This document shows, piece by piece, positions 34,891 through 44,134 of a stretch of 64,000 nucleotides of DNA. A program made the position numbers and the translations under genes. The stretch's first letter is position 1. Each line of letters opens with the position of its first letter. Source of the stretch: Gluconacetobacter tumulicola (GTDB lineage Bacteria > Pseudomonadota > Alphaproteobacteria > Acetobacterales > Acetobacteraceae); NCBI RefSeq assembly GCF_014174215.1, contig NZ_JABEQL010000008.1, positions 1-64,000 of the forward strand, in the 5' to 3' direction. The notes under the pieces are model-generated. The model saw only the letters and a program-made list of their open reading frames with translations. It did no database searches and was not told the DNA's origin.

Positions 34891-35865
34891 TCAGCGCGTC
34901 TGCTGGATTGCGGAGAGCAGCCAGGCGCCTCCGCGTGACGGGCGCATGAAGGTCCAGAGTTCGGTGATGGTGACCCGTTCGGTCGAGCTGCCGTCGATGA
35001 CGCGGCCGGTCATGTCGGTGGTGATGTCCACCATCGAATAGCGCATGGCAACCGTCGCGTAGTCGAACCCGTTCTCGCTCCATGCCTCGGACAGGTCGCC
35101 ATGTTCGAAGCGCACGTCCGACACGACGTTGCGCGCGCCACGGCTGGCCAGGTCGGAAAGCTGGGCGTTGAAATAGCCCACCATCTCCGGCGTTGCCATG
35201 TGCTGGAGGGCCGGCAGGTTCTGCTGGCTCCACGCCGCCTGGATATCGAGCAGCAGGCGCTGGAAGGCACGGTAATTGTCCGGGGTGATCGTCACCTGTG
35301 CTGCCGCTGCCGACGGGCCGCCCTGGCCGTAGGCGGGGGAAGCCGCGATGGGGGTGCCCTGCCGGGCCCCGCCGCTGAACCGGCGCACCAGCCAGCCGAT
35401 CAGCAGGCCCAGCAGCAGGAGCTGGATCAGCAGGCCGAAGAAGCTGCCGCCGCCGGTCAGCCCGCCGGCGATGCCGTGGCCGAACAGCACCCCGAACAGG
35501 CCGGCGCCCAGCATGCCGCCCAGGAAGCCGCTGGCGAAGGGATGCGGCCGCGCGGCATAGGGCGCGCTGTATGGTGCGCCGTAGGGTGAACGCGGATAGG
35601 AGGACGGGCCGTTGACGGAACCGCCGGATGAGGGCTGCGTAACCGAACGCTGCATCGGCGACGCGCCGTACGGGGCGGTCTGGGTGGGGGCAGGCGCGCT
35701 GTAGGTGCGCGACCCCCGGCTGCCCATCGAATAGCCGCTGCCGGGGCGGGCGTCGGCGCCGTGCGGCAGCAGGGGCGATACGGCCAGAACGGTGCCCAGC
35801 AGCAGGATGGTGAAACGGCGGGTCTTGTGGACGGGCTGGTGTCGGTTGGTCATTGCTCTGTCCAT
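34891..35865 (-). CDS. Tim44-like domain membrane protein
   Basis: 324 residues. N-terminal signal sequence (RRFTILLLGTVLAVSPLL), Ser/Pro/Tyr-rich linker, two hydrophobic glycine-rich segments (FLGGMLGAGLFGVLFGHGIA and LLIQLLLLGLLIGWLVRRF), then a C-terminal Tim44/MBA1-type domain (FQRLLLDIQAAWSQQNLPAL ... ELWTFMRPSRGGAWLLSAIQ). Bacterial members are inner-membrane proteins of unclear role. A second in-frame ATG four codons in is equally possible. The 256 bp between this stop and the telA array holds no gene. Confidence 0.8.
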   Translation of the reverse strand: MDRAMTNRHQPVHKTRRFTILLLGTVLAVSPLLPHGADARPGSGYSMGSRGSRTYSAPAPTQTAPYGASPMQRSVTQPSSGGSVNGPSSYPRSPYGAPYSAPYAARPHPFASGFLGGMLGAGLFGVLFGHGIAGGLTGGGSFFGLLIQLLLLGLLIGWLVRRFSGGARQGTPIAASPAYGQGGPSAAAAQVTITPDNYRAFQRLLLDIQAAWSQQNLPALQHMATPEMVGYFNAQLSDLASRGARNVVSDVRFEHGDLSEAWSENGFDYATVAMRYSMVDITTDMTGRVIDGSSTERVTITELWTFMRPSRGGAWLLSAIQQTR

Positions 35866-35887
35866 ATCCTGTCGTGCGGGGCTGCGT

Positions 35888-37216
35888 TCAAGACCCGGCG
35901 ATCATCATATCGTCGATGCGGATGGTCGGGGCGTTGATGCCGTGGCGGAACACCAGGTCGTCCGCCAGGACCATGCGGGCGAACATGTCGTTCAGGTTCC
36001 CGGCGATGGTCAGCTCCGCGACCGGTTCCGCCAGTGTGCCGCCCCGGATCATGAAGCCGGCGGCCCCCCGGCTGTAATCGCCGGTCAGGCCGTTGATGGC
36101 CGAGCCCATCAGTTCGGTGACATAGATCCCGTCCTGGATGTCGGCCATCAGCGCCGCCGGGGTCGGGGCGCCGGGGCGGGCATACAGGCTGCCCAGCGAC
36201 GGGCTGCCGCCACGGCTGGCCCGGCCGTTGCCCGGCAGGCCCAGTTGCCGGGCGCTGCGGGAATCCAGCGCCCAGTTGATCAGCATGCCGTCCTGCACGA
36301 TGGCCAGTTCGCTGCAACGCACGCCTTCGCCGTCGAACGGGCGGGCGGACAGGCCGCGTCCCCGCGTCGGGTTGTCGAGAATATCGATGCCCTGCGGCAT
36401 GATCCGCTGGCCCATCTTCTCCTTGAGGAACGAGGTGCCGCGTGCGATGGCGCTGCCGTTGACGGCCCCGGCCAGGTGGCCCAGCAGGCTGGACGACACG
36501 CGCGGGTCGAAGACCACATGCATGCTGCCCGTGCGCGGGCGGCCGGGGTTCAGGCGCGCCACCGCCTTTTCGCCGGCGCTGCGTCCGATCGTGCCGGCAT
36601 CCGCCAGGTCGGAGAGATGCACGGTGGCATCGTAATCGTAATCCCGTTGCATGCCGGTGCCCTGGCCGGCCAGCACGCTGACGGAGACGGAGTGGCTGCT
36701 GCGGGCGTAGCGGCCGGAAAAACCCGCCGAGGTCATCAGCACGATATCCGCCAGGCCGAAACTGGCTGAACCGCCGCTGCTGTTGGTCACGCCCGATACC
36801 GCCAGTGCCGCGTCCTCGGCCGCGCGAGCGCGCTCCATCAGCACCGCCGTGTCGGGGCGTGCCGTGTCCAGCAGGTCCAGGCCGGCGGCATCGAGGAAGC
36901 CCTGTTCGGCCTGGGGCGACAGGCCGGCATAGGGGTCCTCGGGCAGGACGCGCGCCATGGCCAGCGCCTGTTCGACCAGCGCGTCGAAGCGGGCGGGGTC
37001 GAGGCTGGTGGCTGAGACGGACGCCGATTGCCGGCCGAGGAAGACGCGCAGGCTCAGGTCGCAGGTCTCCGACCGTTCCAGATCCTCGGTCTTGCCGTTG
37101 CGGATCTGCACGCCGTGCGCCGTGCGCGCCGAATAGGCCGCGTCTACCGCGTCGGCGCCGGCGGCGCGGGCCTTGCCGATCAGGGTGCCGATCAGGTCGA
37201 GCGGGTCGGTGCTCAT
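35888..37216 (-). CDS. pmbA: TldE/PmbA-family metalloprotease subunit
   Basis: 442 residues with the PmbA/TldE pattern: QIRNGKTEDLERSETCDLSL, RVFLGRQSASVSATSL, NSSGGSASFGLADIVL, an FDGEGVRCSELAIVQDG core and the C-terminal GNLNDMFARMVLADDL. With TldD it forms a protease that processes modified peptides. TldD is not in the window. ATG 37216 overlaps the upstream M16 protease stop by 4 bases; the frame is open further upstream but that region belongs to the protease gene. Confidence 0.93.
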   Translation of the reverse strand: MSTDPLDLIGTLIGKARAAGADAVDAAYSARTAHGVQIRNGKTEDLERSETCDLSLRVFLGRQSASVSATSLDPARFDALVEQALAMARVLPEDPYAGLSPQAEQGFLDAAGLDLLDTARPDTAVLMERARAAEDAALAVSGVTNSSGGSASFGLADIVLMTSAGFSGRYARSSHSVSVSVLAGQGTGMQRDYDYDATVHLSDLADAGTIGRSAGEKAVARLNPGRPRTGSMHVVFDPRVSSSLLGHLAGAVNGSAIARGTSFLKEKMGQRIMPQGIDILDNPTRGRGLSARPFDGEGVRCSELAIVQDGMLINWALDSRSARQLGLPGNGRASRGGSPSLGSLYARPGAPTPAALMADIQDGIYVTELMGSAINGLTGDYSRGAAGFMIRGGTLAEPVAELTIAGNLNDMFARMVLADDLVFRHGINAPTIRIDDMMIAGS

Positions 37217-38478
37217 GCCGCCAGTGCCTCGGCGATCGAGCCCAGGGTGGGGATGTTGTGCACCGGCCCCAGCGACGCCAGCGTGGGCGTGCCGCGGAAC
37301 AGGCGGGCGGCAACGCGCTTGACGTCGTCGATCGTCACCTTGTTGACCTGGGCCACCGTCTCGGCCGTGGGCACCAGGCGGCCGAAGACCTGGAGCTGGC
37401 GGGCCAGCTGCTCGCACCGGCTGCCGGTGCTTTCCAGCGACATCAGGAGCGAGGATTTGAGCTGTGCCCGGGCGCGGTCCAGTTCGTCCTGCTCGACCTG
37501 GAGCTGCACCTTGCGCAGTTCCTCCAGCGTGACGGGCACCAGTTCGCTGGCCTGGTCGGCGCCGGTGCCGGCATAGATGCCGAACAGGCCGCCGTCGCGG
37601 AACGGGGCGTTGAAGGAATAGACCGAATAGACCAGCCCGCGCTTCTCGCGGATTTCCTGGAACAGGCGCGACGACATACCGCCGCCCAGCAGGGTGGAGA
37701 GCAGCAGGACCGGATAATAATCCGGATCGCCATAGCCGACCGAGGGGAAGCCCAGCACGACATGGGCCTGGTCGAGATCCTTCTCGCGCCGGAATTCGCC
37801 GCCCGCGTAGCGGGAGTCGAAGCTGGCGGGGCTGCCCAGTGTCGGCAGGTCGCGGAAATGGCGTTCGGCCAGGGCCACCACATCTTCATGACGCAGGTTG
37901 CCGGCCGCCGCGACCACGGTATTCGCCGTCGTGTAATGGCCGCGCATGTAGCGCATCAGGGTCTCGCGGCTCATGTCGCGGATCAGCGCCTCGGTGCCCA
38001 GCGTGGGGCGGCCCATCGGCTGCTCGGGGAAGGCGGTTTCCTGGAAATGATCGAAGATGATGTCGTCCGGCGTGTCGTTGGCCTGCCCGATTTCCTGCAG
38101 GATCACGCCGCGCTCGCGTTCGACTTCATCGGGGGCGAAGCTGCTGTGGGTGAGGATGTCGCCGATGATGTCGGCGCCCAGGGCCAGGTCTTCCTTCAGC
38201 AGCTTGACGTAATAGGCGGTGTGCTCGCGCGCGGTGTAGGCGTTGATATGGCCGCCCACATTCTCGATTTCCTCGGCGATGCCGGCGGCGCTGCGGCGTT
38301 CGGTGCCCTTGAAGGCCATATGTTCGAGGAAATGCGAGACGCCGTTTTCCTCGGCGTGCTCGTGGCAGGTGCCGGCGGCGACATAGGCGCCGAACGAGAC
38401 GGTTTCGACCCGGTCCATGCGCTCGGTGACCACGGTCAGGCCGGAGGGGAGGCGGGTAACGTTGATCTGGTCGGTCAT
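37213..38478 (-). CDS. M16-family zinc protease (processing-peptidase-like)
   Basis: 421 residues. The inverted zinc motif HFLEH is at residues 49-53 in GVSHFLEHMAFKGT, followed by GHINAYTAREHTAYY and the glycine-rich loop SSRLFQEIREKRGLVYSVYS. The length matches single-chain bacterial homologues of the mitochondrial processing peptidase beta subunit. It lies between threonine synthase and pmbA, the common alphaproteobacterial order for the thrC-M16 pair. Confidence 0.94.
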   Translation of the reverse strand: MTDQINVTRLPSGLTVVTERMDRVETVSFGAYVAAGTCHEHAEENGVSHFLEHMAFKGTERRSAAGIAEEIENVGGHINAYTAREHTAYYVKLLKEDLALGADIIGDILTHSSFAPDEVERERGVILQEIGQANDTPDDIIFDHFQETAFPEQPMGRPTLGTEALIRDMSRETLMRYMRGHYTTANTVVAAAGNLRHEDVVALAERHFRDLPTLGSPASFDSRYAGGEFRREKDLDQAHVVLGFPSVGYGDPDYYPVLLLSTLLGGGMSSRLFQEIREKRGLVYSVYSFNAPFRDGGLFGIYAGTGADQASELVPVTLEELRKVQLQVEQDELDRARAQLKSSLLMSLESTGSRCEQLARQLQVFGRLVPTAETVAQVNKVTIDDVKRVAARLFRGTPTLASLGPVHNIPTLGSIAEALAA

Positions 38479-38542
38479 CAGGGTCCTGCGTGACGGTCCG
38501 GCCGGCGGGGCCGGGCGTCCGAAGAAAGGGAAGGTATAGGCG

Positions 38543-39940
38543 TCAGCTGTTCTTCATCACCGCCGCGCGGACACGGTCTTCCACCGCGTCCAGTTGGTTG
38601 GGCACAACGTCGTAACGCTCCGGCCGGTCGAACAGATCCGCAAGATGTGGCGGAAGGGAGGGCCGGATGCCGACCGCCTGCGCCATCGCGTCGGGGAATT
38701 TGGCCGGGTGGGCGGTTGCCATCGCCACCATCGGGATGCCGGGCTCGCGGAACATCCGCCCGGCCGCGATGCCGATCGCGCTGTGCGGGTCCGCCAGATA
38801 CTGGCTGGCCTGGTAGAGAGACCGGATTTCGGTCTTCGTGTCCTCGTCTTCAAGGGCCAGGGCGTGGAACAGGCCCGATGCCTGGCGCCAGACCGGATCG
38901 GGGACGCTCATGCGGCCCGTGCGGCGGAAGTCGGTGACGATCCGCGCGCAGGCTTCGGCGTCGCGGTTCAGCAGTTCGAACAGCAGGCGCTCGAAATTCG
39001 ACGACACCTGGATGTCCATCGACGGCGACAGGCTGGGCACCACCTCGCGCGCGCTCATGTCATTGTCGCGCAGGAAGCGGGTCAGGATGTCGTTGCGGTT
39101 GGAGCCCACGCAGAGCGCGCGGACCGGCAGGCCCATGCGGCGCGCGGCCCAGGCGGCGAGGATATTGCCGAAATTGCCGGTCGGCACGGCGAACGACACT
39201 TCGCGGTCGGACGCGCCGAGGGAAAGGGCGGCGTAGACGTAATAGGGGATCTGGGCCGCGATGCGCGCCCAGTTGATCGAATTGACCGCCGAGAGGGCCA
39301 TTTCCTGCCGGAAGGGGGCATCGGCGAACATGGCCTTCACCAGGTCCTGGCAGTCGTCGAACGTGCCCTGGACTGCCAGGTTGGTCACGTTGGGTTCCAG
39401 CACCGTCGTCATCTGCCGGCGCTGGACGTCCGACGTGCGCCCCTCGGGGTGGAGGATGACGATTCGCACGCGTTCGCGCCCACGGACGGCCTCGATCGCG
39501 GCCGAGCCGGTATCGCCCGAGGTGGCGCCCACGATGGTGACGTGTGCGTCGCGTTCGGTCAGCACATGGTCGAACAGGCGGCCCAGGAGCTGCATCGCCA
39601 TGTCCTTGAAGGCGAGCGTCGGGCCGTGGAACAGTTCCTGGACGAACAGCCCGTCCTCGACCTGGACCAGCGGCACGATGGCGGCGTGGTCGAACCCGGC
39701 ATAGGATTCACGGCACAGGCGCAGCAGCACGTCGGGCGCGATGCAGCCCGCGGTGAAGGGCGCGATGATCCGTGCCGCCAGGTCGGGATAGGGCAGGCCG
39801 CGCAGAGCCCGCCATTCATCGGCGGTCAGGACCGGCCAGCTTTCCGGCAGATAGAGGCCGCCATCCTCGGCGAGACCGGCCATGAGAACCGAGGAGAAAT
39901 CGCGGACGGGGGCCTGTCCCCGGGTCGAAACGTAGCGCAT
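38543..39940 (-). CDS. thrC: Threonine synthase
   Basis: 465 residues, PLP enzyme converting O-phosphohomoserine to threonine. Start MRYVSTRGQAPVRDFSSVLM and LAEDGGLYLPE are characteristic; the PLP lysine is in GPTLAFKDMAMQLLG, with VGATSGDTGSAAIEA and SFAVPTGNFGNILAAW. ATG 39940 is preceded by aagggg. The frame is open 34 codons further upstream, but that part has no family match. Confidence 0.96.
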   Translation of the reverse strand: MRYVSTRGQAPVRDFSSVLMAGLAEDGGLYLPESWPVLTADEWRALRGLPYPDLAARIIAPFTAGCIAPDVLLRLCRESYAGFDHAAIVPLVQVEDGLFVQELFHGPTLAFKDMAMQLLGRLFDHVLTERDAHVTIVGATSGDTGSAAIEAVRGRERVRIVILHPEGRTSDVQRRQMTTVLEPNVTNLAVQGTFDDCQDLVKAMFADAPFRQEMALSAVNSINWARIAAQIPYYVYAALSLGASDREVSFAVPTGNFGNILAAWAARRMGLPVRALCVGSNRNDILTRFLRDNDMSAREVVPSLSPSMDIQVSSNFERLLFELLNRDAEACARIVTDFRRTGRMSVPDPVWRQASGLFHALALEDEDTKTEIRSLYQASQYLADPHSAIGIAAGRMFREPGIPMVAMATAHPAKFPDAMAQAVGIRPSLPPHLADLFDRPERYDVVPNQLDAVEDRVRAAVMKNS

Positions 39941-39984
39941 GGCCCCTTCATACCGCCAAGCGGGCGCCACGCGAAGGGGGTGCG

Positions 39985-41124
39985 TCAGCGTACGGGTGCC
40001 GGAAGGGCGGCGGTGTCGATGCGGTAGATCGTCAGCGGCCATTGCACCGCCATCTGCCCGTGATTGAAGCGCGGCGTGCGGTCGAGCTGCGCGGTGGGGA
40101 CATAGAGCTGCCCGTCTGCGGTGATGGCGGGGGTGGCCGGCCAGCGGAGGCGCGGGTCGACGACGATGCGCTGGTAGATGCGCCCGGCGGTGAAGCGGAA
40201 GATGCTGCCGGTCGAGATGTCGTCGAAATACAGCGTGCCGTCGCGGGCGACCGTCATGCCGCCCAGCGGTGGTGTCTTGTACCAGAGCGTCGGGCTGTCA
40301 TCGAGTTCGAAGCTGGTGATGGTGGTGTCGGTCAGCAGGTCGGTGCCGAGCCGGTAGAGCGGGCCGCAGGGAGGCTGGTAGTACAGCCATTGCCCGTCGG
40401 GGCTGATTTCGATTTCGCTCGCATGGACGATCGCGGCGTGGCCGGTCGTATCCTGCATCACGTGCCCATCCACCGTGATCGGGCGCTGGGCGGTCAGTGA
40501 CGGGTGATGGTCCAGCAGGCGCCGCTGGGTGCCGTGGTCCAGATCGATCACGATCAGGCCGGGCACGCCGGAATCGAGGATGAAGGCGTGGCCCTTGCCG
40601 ACCCGGACGCCCGCGACGTGGCTGCCGGAGCGTAGGACTGTCGGGTCGATCGTCCAGGTTTGGGTTACGGATGCGGTTTTGGTGTCGATCCGCACCAGTT
40701 TGGCCGGAGTGACGGCGTGGTTGCCGCTGTCGATGCCGCTGTCGAGCACCCAGAGCGTGCCGTCATCGGTCAGTTGGAGGCTTTCCACCGACACTAGGCG
40801 TTTTTCGGGTGGAGTGGCGGGGGCGTTCCAGCCGGCATCGGGATAGGGATGGAGTGTGCCGTCGGTGTCGCGCAGGGCGAGCGTGGGGCCGGGCGCGCCG
40901 GTCCAGGCGGGGGAAACCAGGATCATGCGGCCGTCGGGCAGGACCGCCAGGGCGGTCCAGACCTGTGTGGTCGATTCGGCGGCCACGACCATGGGCGCCG
41001 AAGGATCGAGCGGCGGCGCGGGCTTCGCGGCGAGGGCCGGGACAGCGGCGGACAGGATCGACACGGCCAGCGCGGCCGGCATCGCACGGGACGGGAAGGG
41101 GCGGGTGCGGAACATCGGCGCCAT
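39985..41124 (-). CDS. Exported major-royal-jelly/yellow-family beta-propeller protein
   Basis: About 379 residues with a signal peptide (MFRTRPFPSRAMPAALAVSI, cleaved near ALAAKP). The propeller matches the MRJP/yellow family: LAVLPDGRMILVSPAW, TDDGTLWVLDSGIDSG, FILDSGVPGLIVIDLDHGTQ, EISPDGQWLYYQPPCGPLYR, GGMTVARDGTLYFDD. Bacterial members are secreted or periplasmic and of unknown substrate, possibly lactone- or phenol-related. ATG 41124 or 41115 are both plausible. Confidence 0.8.
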   Translation of the reverse strand: MAPMFRTRPFPSRAMPAALAVSILSAAVPALAAKPAPPLDPSAPMVVAAESTTQVWTALAVLPDGRMILVSPAWTGAPGPTLALRDTDGTLHPYPDAGWNAPATPPEKRLVSVESLQLTDDGTLWVLDSGIDSGNHAVTPAKLVRIDTKTASVTQTWTIDPTVLRSGSHVAGVRVGKGHAFILDSGVPGLIVIDLDHGTQRRLLDHHPSLTAQRPITVDGHVMQDTTGHAAIVHASEIEISPDGQWLYYQPPCGPLYRLGTDLLTDTTITSFELDDSPTLWYKTPPLGGMTVARDGTLYFDDISTGSIFRFTAGRIYQRIVVDPRLRWPATPAITADGQLYVPTAQLDRTPRFNHGQMAVQWPLTIYRIDTAALPAPVR

Positions 41125-41777
41125 GTCGCCACGATCGGCCGCCGAAGGCAACCGGCCGGGGCGGCATGGCGGCCATGGTGTCATTGACGTTGGCCTGTCC
41201 TTGCGGGGCCATGCGGGCGTGGCTGGGTGGGTGCGTCGTTCAGTCCCGGATTTCGATGATGCAACCTTTGCGCGAGAGTGGCGAGAAGAGCCATGGACCA
41301 AGTTTGCCAGGGGAGCGCCACGTCGAACACCATACGACCGCGTCGCACCCACGCCGGCCATTCAAGACTGAACGTCAGATTGCGTGCAAGCTTTTGGACA
41401 TCCTGGGAAACTCCGGTTTGTCGCGCATCGCAACGCTGCTCCGTTGGCAGGTCACGGGAGCCCTTGTATCATGCTAAAAGGCGGCCTTCTATGTCGGGTG
41501 GCCTGCCGAATACAACACCCGGATCTATGGTCCAGTGGTGCGCGGTTCTGTCGCGTATCGTCTGGGAAATAGGCAGGGCGTGCTTTTGCCCTTTTGAAAC
41601 ACGTTATCACCCGCCCGACGCCAGGAAGGGGGAAGGATGCGTGTCTGGGTTCGCCTTCATCCCCGGTACAGGGCGCGGCGACTTGCATTGCCGATTGCAG
41701 ACATCAAAAGTGGTGATTGCGGCGCGCATGCCGGAAGAACGACTCGTGCCTGTCTGGCGCGGATACGAGAGGACGAC
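41125..41777. other. 653-bp intergenic region
   Basis: No frame here looks coding on either strand: the open frames show Arg/Pro-rich shadow composition. Base composition turns more AT-rich around 41380-41700. It must contain the promoters of the divergent propeller and cupin genes. A weak gggc/gccc hairpin with a following tttt lies around 41575-41600. Confidence 0.4.
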
Positions 41778-42320
41778 ATGACCGAGAAGGCGCCTACGAT
41801 CGTCAACATGCACACGGCGCCGGAAATCGCGGCAGACGTGCCCGCCGCCTGGACGCATTTCCGGCGCGCGCTGACGCCTGCGATGAGGGATGCGGGGCCG
41901 GGGCGTTTCGGGATGGGCCGTCTCGGCATGGGCGCCGTGCGGGTGCCCCCAGGCCACAGCGCGTGCCCGGCGCACACGCACCTTCAGGCCGACGAGATCT
42001 TCGTCGTGCTCGAAGGGCAAGGTCTATTCCGCTACGGCGATCGCGTGCATGAGATCCGCCCGGGAGACTGCATTTCCTGTCCAGCCGATACGGGCATCGC
42101 CCATCAGATCGCCAACCCCGCGACCCCGGACAGCACGGGCGACTTGGTCTATCTCGCGATCGGCGCCGAGCCGCCCGCGGACGTCTGCACCTATCCTGAC
42201 AGCGGCTCGCTCGTTATCGATGGTCTCGATCTCCGCGGATTCCTGCGCGAGGCCGATTATTACGAGGGGCAGCCACAACCCACGCCGCTTCTGACACGCG
42301 GCTGCGACGCACCCGTCTGA
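41778..42320 (+). CDS. Cupin-domain protein
   Basis: 180 residues with one cupin barrel: cupin motif 1 CPAHTHLQADEIFVVLEGQG and motif 2 IRPGDCISCPADTGIAHQIA. The metal-binding histidines and glutamate of motif 1 are present. The C-terminus (DYYEGQPQP) resembles quercetinase-like or mannose-isomerase-like small cupins of unknown substrate. ATG 41778 follows gagaggacgac. It stands alone between two long gene-poor stretches. Confidence 0.8.
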   Translation: MTEKAPTIVNMHTAPEIAADVPAAWTHFRRALTPAMRDAGPGRFGMGRLGMGAVRVPPGHSACPAHTHLQADEIFVVLEGQGLFRYGDRVHEIRPGDCISCPADTGIAHQIANPATPDSTGDLVYLAIGAEPPADVCTYPDSGSLVIDGLDLRGFLREADYYEGQPQPTPLLTRGCDAPV

Positions 42321-42723
42321 TCGGGGCGCGCGGGTTTGGTCATCGGGTGGGGTCCGGCTCGGGCCGCGTCAGGAACGCACTGACGCCTCCGGCAGGGTCG
42401 CTGCAATCGCAGCTTCGTGCAATCACAGTTTGCGCTTTACCGCCCGGGCGACGACATGGATGCTGTCATTGAACAGGTTGCTCGAGATGGCAAGGCCGCG
42501 ACACACACGGACCTAGCGTGAGAAAAATTTCGACTAAGGAGCCGGCCGCCTCACGGCAGCTTCCGCCTCAAATCGGCCGCTCGCCTCAGCGATTTGATCA
42601 CGTGAGAGCGGTCGTCTTATCCTTCAAAATTGAAACGATATGCGTTGCGCAGACATAGATTAACCGCATTTCTCATTCCTAGATCGTATTGGTTTTTTTG
42701 TTGGAACAGAGCGGGAAATCAAC
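42321..42723. other. 403-bp intergenic region before the acyltransferase
   Basis: No convincing gene. The part to about 42500 may be decayed coding sequence: the minus strand stays open over about 35 codons but I cannot name it. A 7-bp inverted repeat (caaatcg 42569-42575, cgatttg 42590-42596) and a sharply AT-rich last 120 bp lead into the acyltransferase and probably contain its promoter. Confidence 0.35.
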
Positions 42724-43881
42724 GTGTCACCCAATGTAATTAAGGGCGGAGAAAGAAATCCCGGCATTGATGCCCTACGAGGCATTTCTATAATATTAGT
42801 TATTGTCAATCATCTATCAATAAGATATCCGCTCTACAAGACAAGTATATCGAATGTAATCCCGGCATTGATTCTCAATATTTTGGCGCACCAAGGACAC
42901 GGTAGCGTATTTATATTCTTTGTTATTTCTGGATTCTTGATCACCTCAAACATTACAAAAAGAGAGAACGGATTAAGAAGTATCAACCTTGCCGAATTCT
43001 ACAGTCGTAGGTTCGCCCGCATTGCCCCGTGTTTGTTCCTGTTAGTAATTATTTTAACAATACTGGGATATGTAAGGGTCGATAACTTTGCGATTAACAA
43101 CCCAAGCCAGTCGTTGGGAGGGGCGGCATTCTCTGCATTGGGTATTCATCTAAACTGGTATGAATGTCTGACAGGATACCTCCCGGCAAATTGGGATGTC
43201 CTTTGGTCCCTGTCCATCGAAGAGGCATTTTATATAGCATTCCCACTATTCTGTTTGCTGCTCTCCCGGTCTGAAAAGGTTCAGTTCGCGGCATTCAGCC
43301 TCTTTGCCTGCTCCTTACCGCTCATCATGTTTCTCATGGCAGCATCACCAACCATCTGGCGTCATAAAGCATATACGCCCGGTATGGCGGCGATTTCGGC
43401 TGGTGTTGCAGCGGCGATCGTAGCTCCACATCTACGCACTCGCCCCGCCCTTGTTGGCTGGGTTGGTACGACAGTACTGACGACAGCAGTCGTGGTATCA
43501 TCTGTTTCGTCAGTTCTAACGGCCGATTATCTCATGATTTTCGTAACAGGGGGCACGGCCGGTGCCCTGATTGCGTTCTCCCATGGCTGGGGCCGCAGGC
43601 TGGCAGGACGCTCATCAGCATGGGTCAGGTCATTTGGTATGATGAGCTATGAAGTGTATTTGACGCATATGTTCGCGGTCTTCTTTATCATGTGGGTATA
43701 CGGTGCTTCAGGTCTTCCTTTTACATCTTCCTGGGTCGCGTTTCCGATCACCCTCGGCCTGTCGTGGCTCATTGGCTATAGCGTCGATCGGTTTTTCTCT
43801 TACCCAGCGGATCGTTGGCTACGGCGAGCGTTTCGAGACGTTGTTCGAAATCCGAGTGTCATAAGGCAGACCTCCACGTGA
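42724..43881 (+). CDS. OafA-type acyltransferase 3 membrane protein
   Basis: 385 residues, about ten membrane segments. Typical acyltransferase-3 motifs: PGIDALRGISIILVIVNH with the early histidine, FFVISGFLIT, FYSRRFARIAPC, and WSLSIEEAFYIAFPLF. Such enzymes O-acylate surface polysaccharides or lipids. GTG 42724 is the only upstream start keeping the RGIS motif. The first half uses many AT-rich codons, unlike all neighbours, while the last third is closer to the host style, pointing to horizontal acquisition or a mosaic gene. Confidence 0.93.
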   Translation: MSPNVIKGGERNPGIDALRGISIILVIVNHLSIRYPLYKTSISNVIPALILNILAHQGHGSVFIFFVISGFLITSNITKRENGLRSINLAEFYSRRFARIAPCLFLLVIILTILGYVRVDNFAINNPSQSLGGAAFSALGIHLNWYECLTGYLPANWDVLWSLSIEEAFYIAFPLFCLLLSRSEKVQFAAFSLFACSLPLIMFLMAASPTIWRHKAYTPGMAAISAGVAAAIVAPHLRTRPALVGWVGTTVLTTAVVVSSVSSVLTADYLMIFVTGGTAGALIAFSHGWGRRLAGRSSAWVRSFGMMSYEVYLTHMFAVFFIMWVYGASGLPFTSSWVAFPITLGLSWLIGYSVDRFFSYPADRWLRRAFRDVVRNPSVIRQTST

Positions 43882-44104
43882 GGTATTTCGGAGTTGGTCT
43901 GTTAGCGCCAGATGTTTTCCACGGCCGGCGACAGGCGTGAGGCGGGTCAACACCGTACAATCGGCCTGCCGCTATGAATGTCCGGTATTCGCGTTTCCCG
44001 CCCGAAACCGGGCCGTCGTCCTTCCCGCCAAAGCCGACATCCCTTCGACGCGGAAAGCTGTCTCAGCGCATAGGGGTGAAGGGGACGACTGTTCCCTTCC
44101 GGGT

Positions 44105-44121
44105 CCAGGGCGGCGCCCTGG
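44105..44121. terminator. Hairpin between the acyltransferase and carboxypeptidase genes
   Basis: ccagggc and gccctgg form a perfect 7-bp stem with a 3-base loop, 14 bp beyond the stop of the minus-strand M32 carboxypeptidase and in the gap of two convergent genes. It may be a shared terminator or one copy of a dispersed intergenic palindrome. Confidence 0.5.
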
Positions 44122-44134
44122 TCGTGGGGCGTTT

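Noticed and set aside
41278-41777. Plus-strand open frame before the cupin gene
   Set aside because: Arg/Pro-rich, no start site or family match; the cupin homology begins at 41778.
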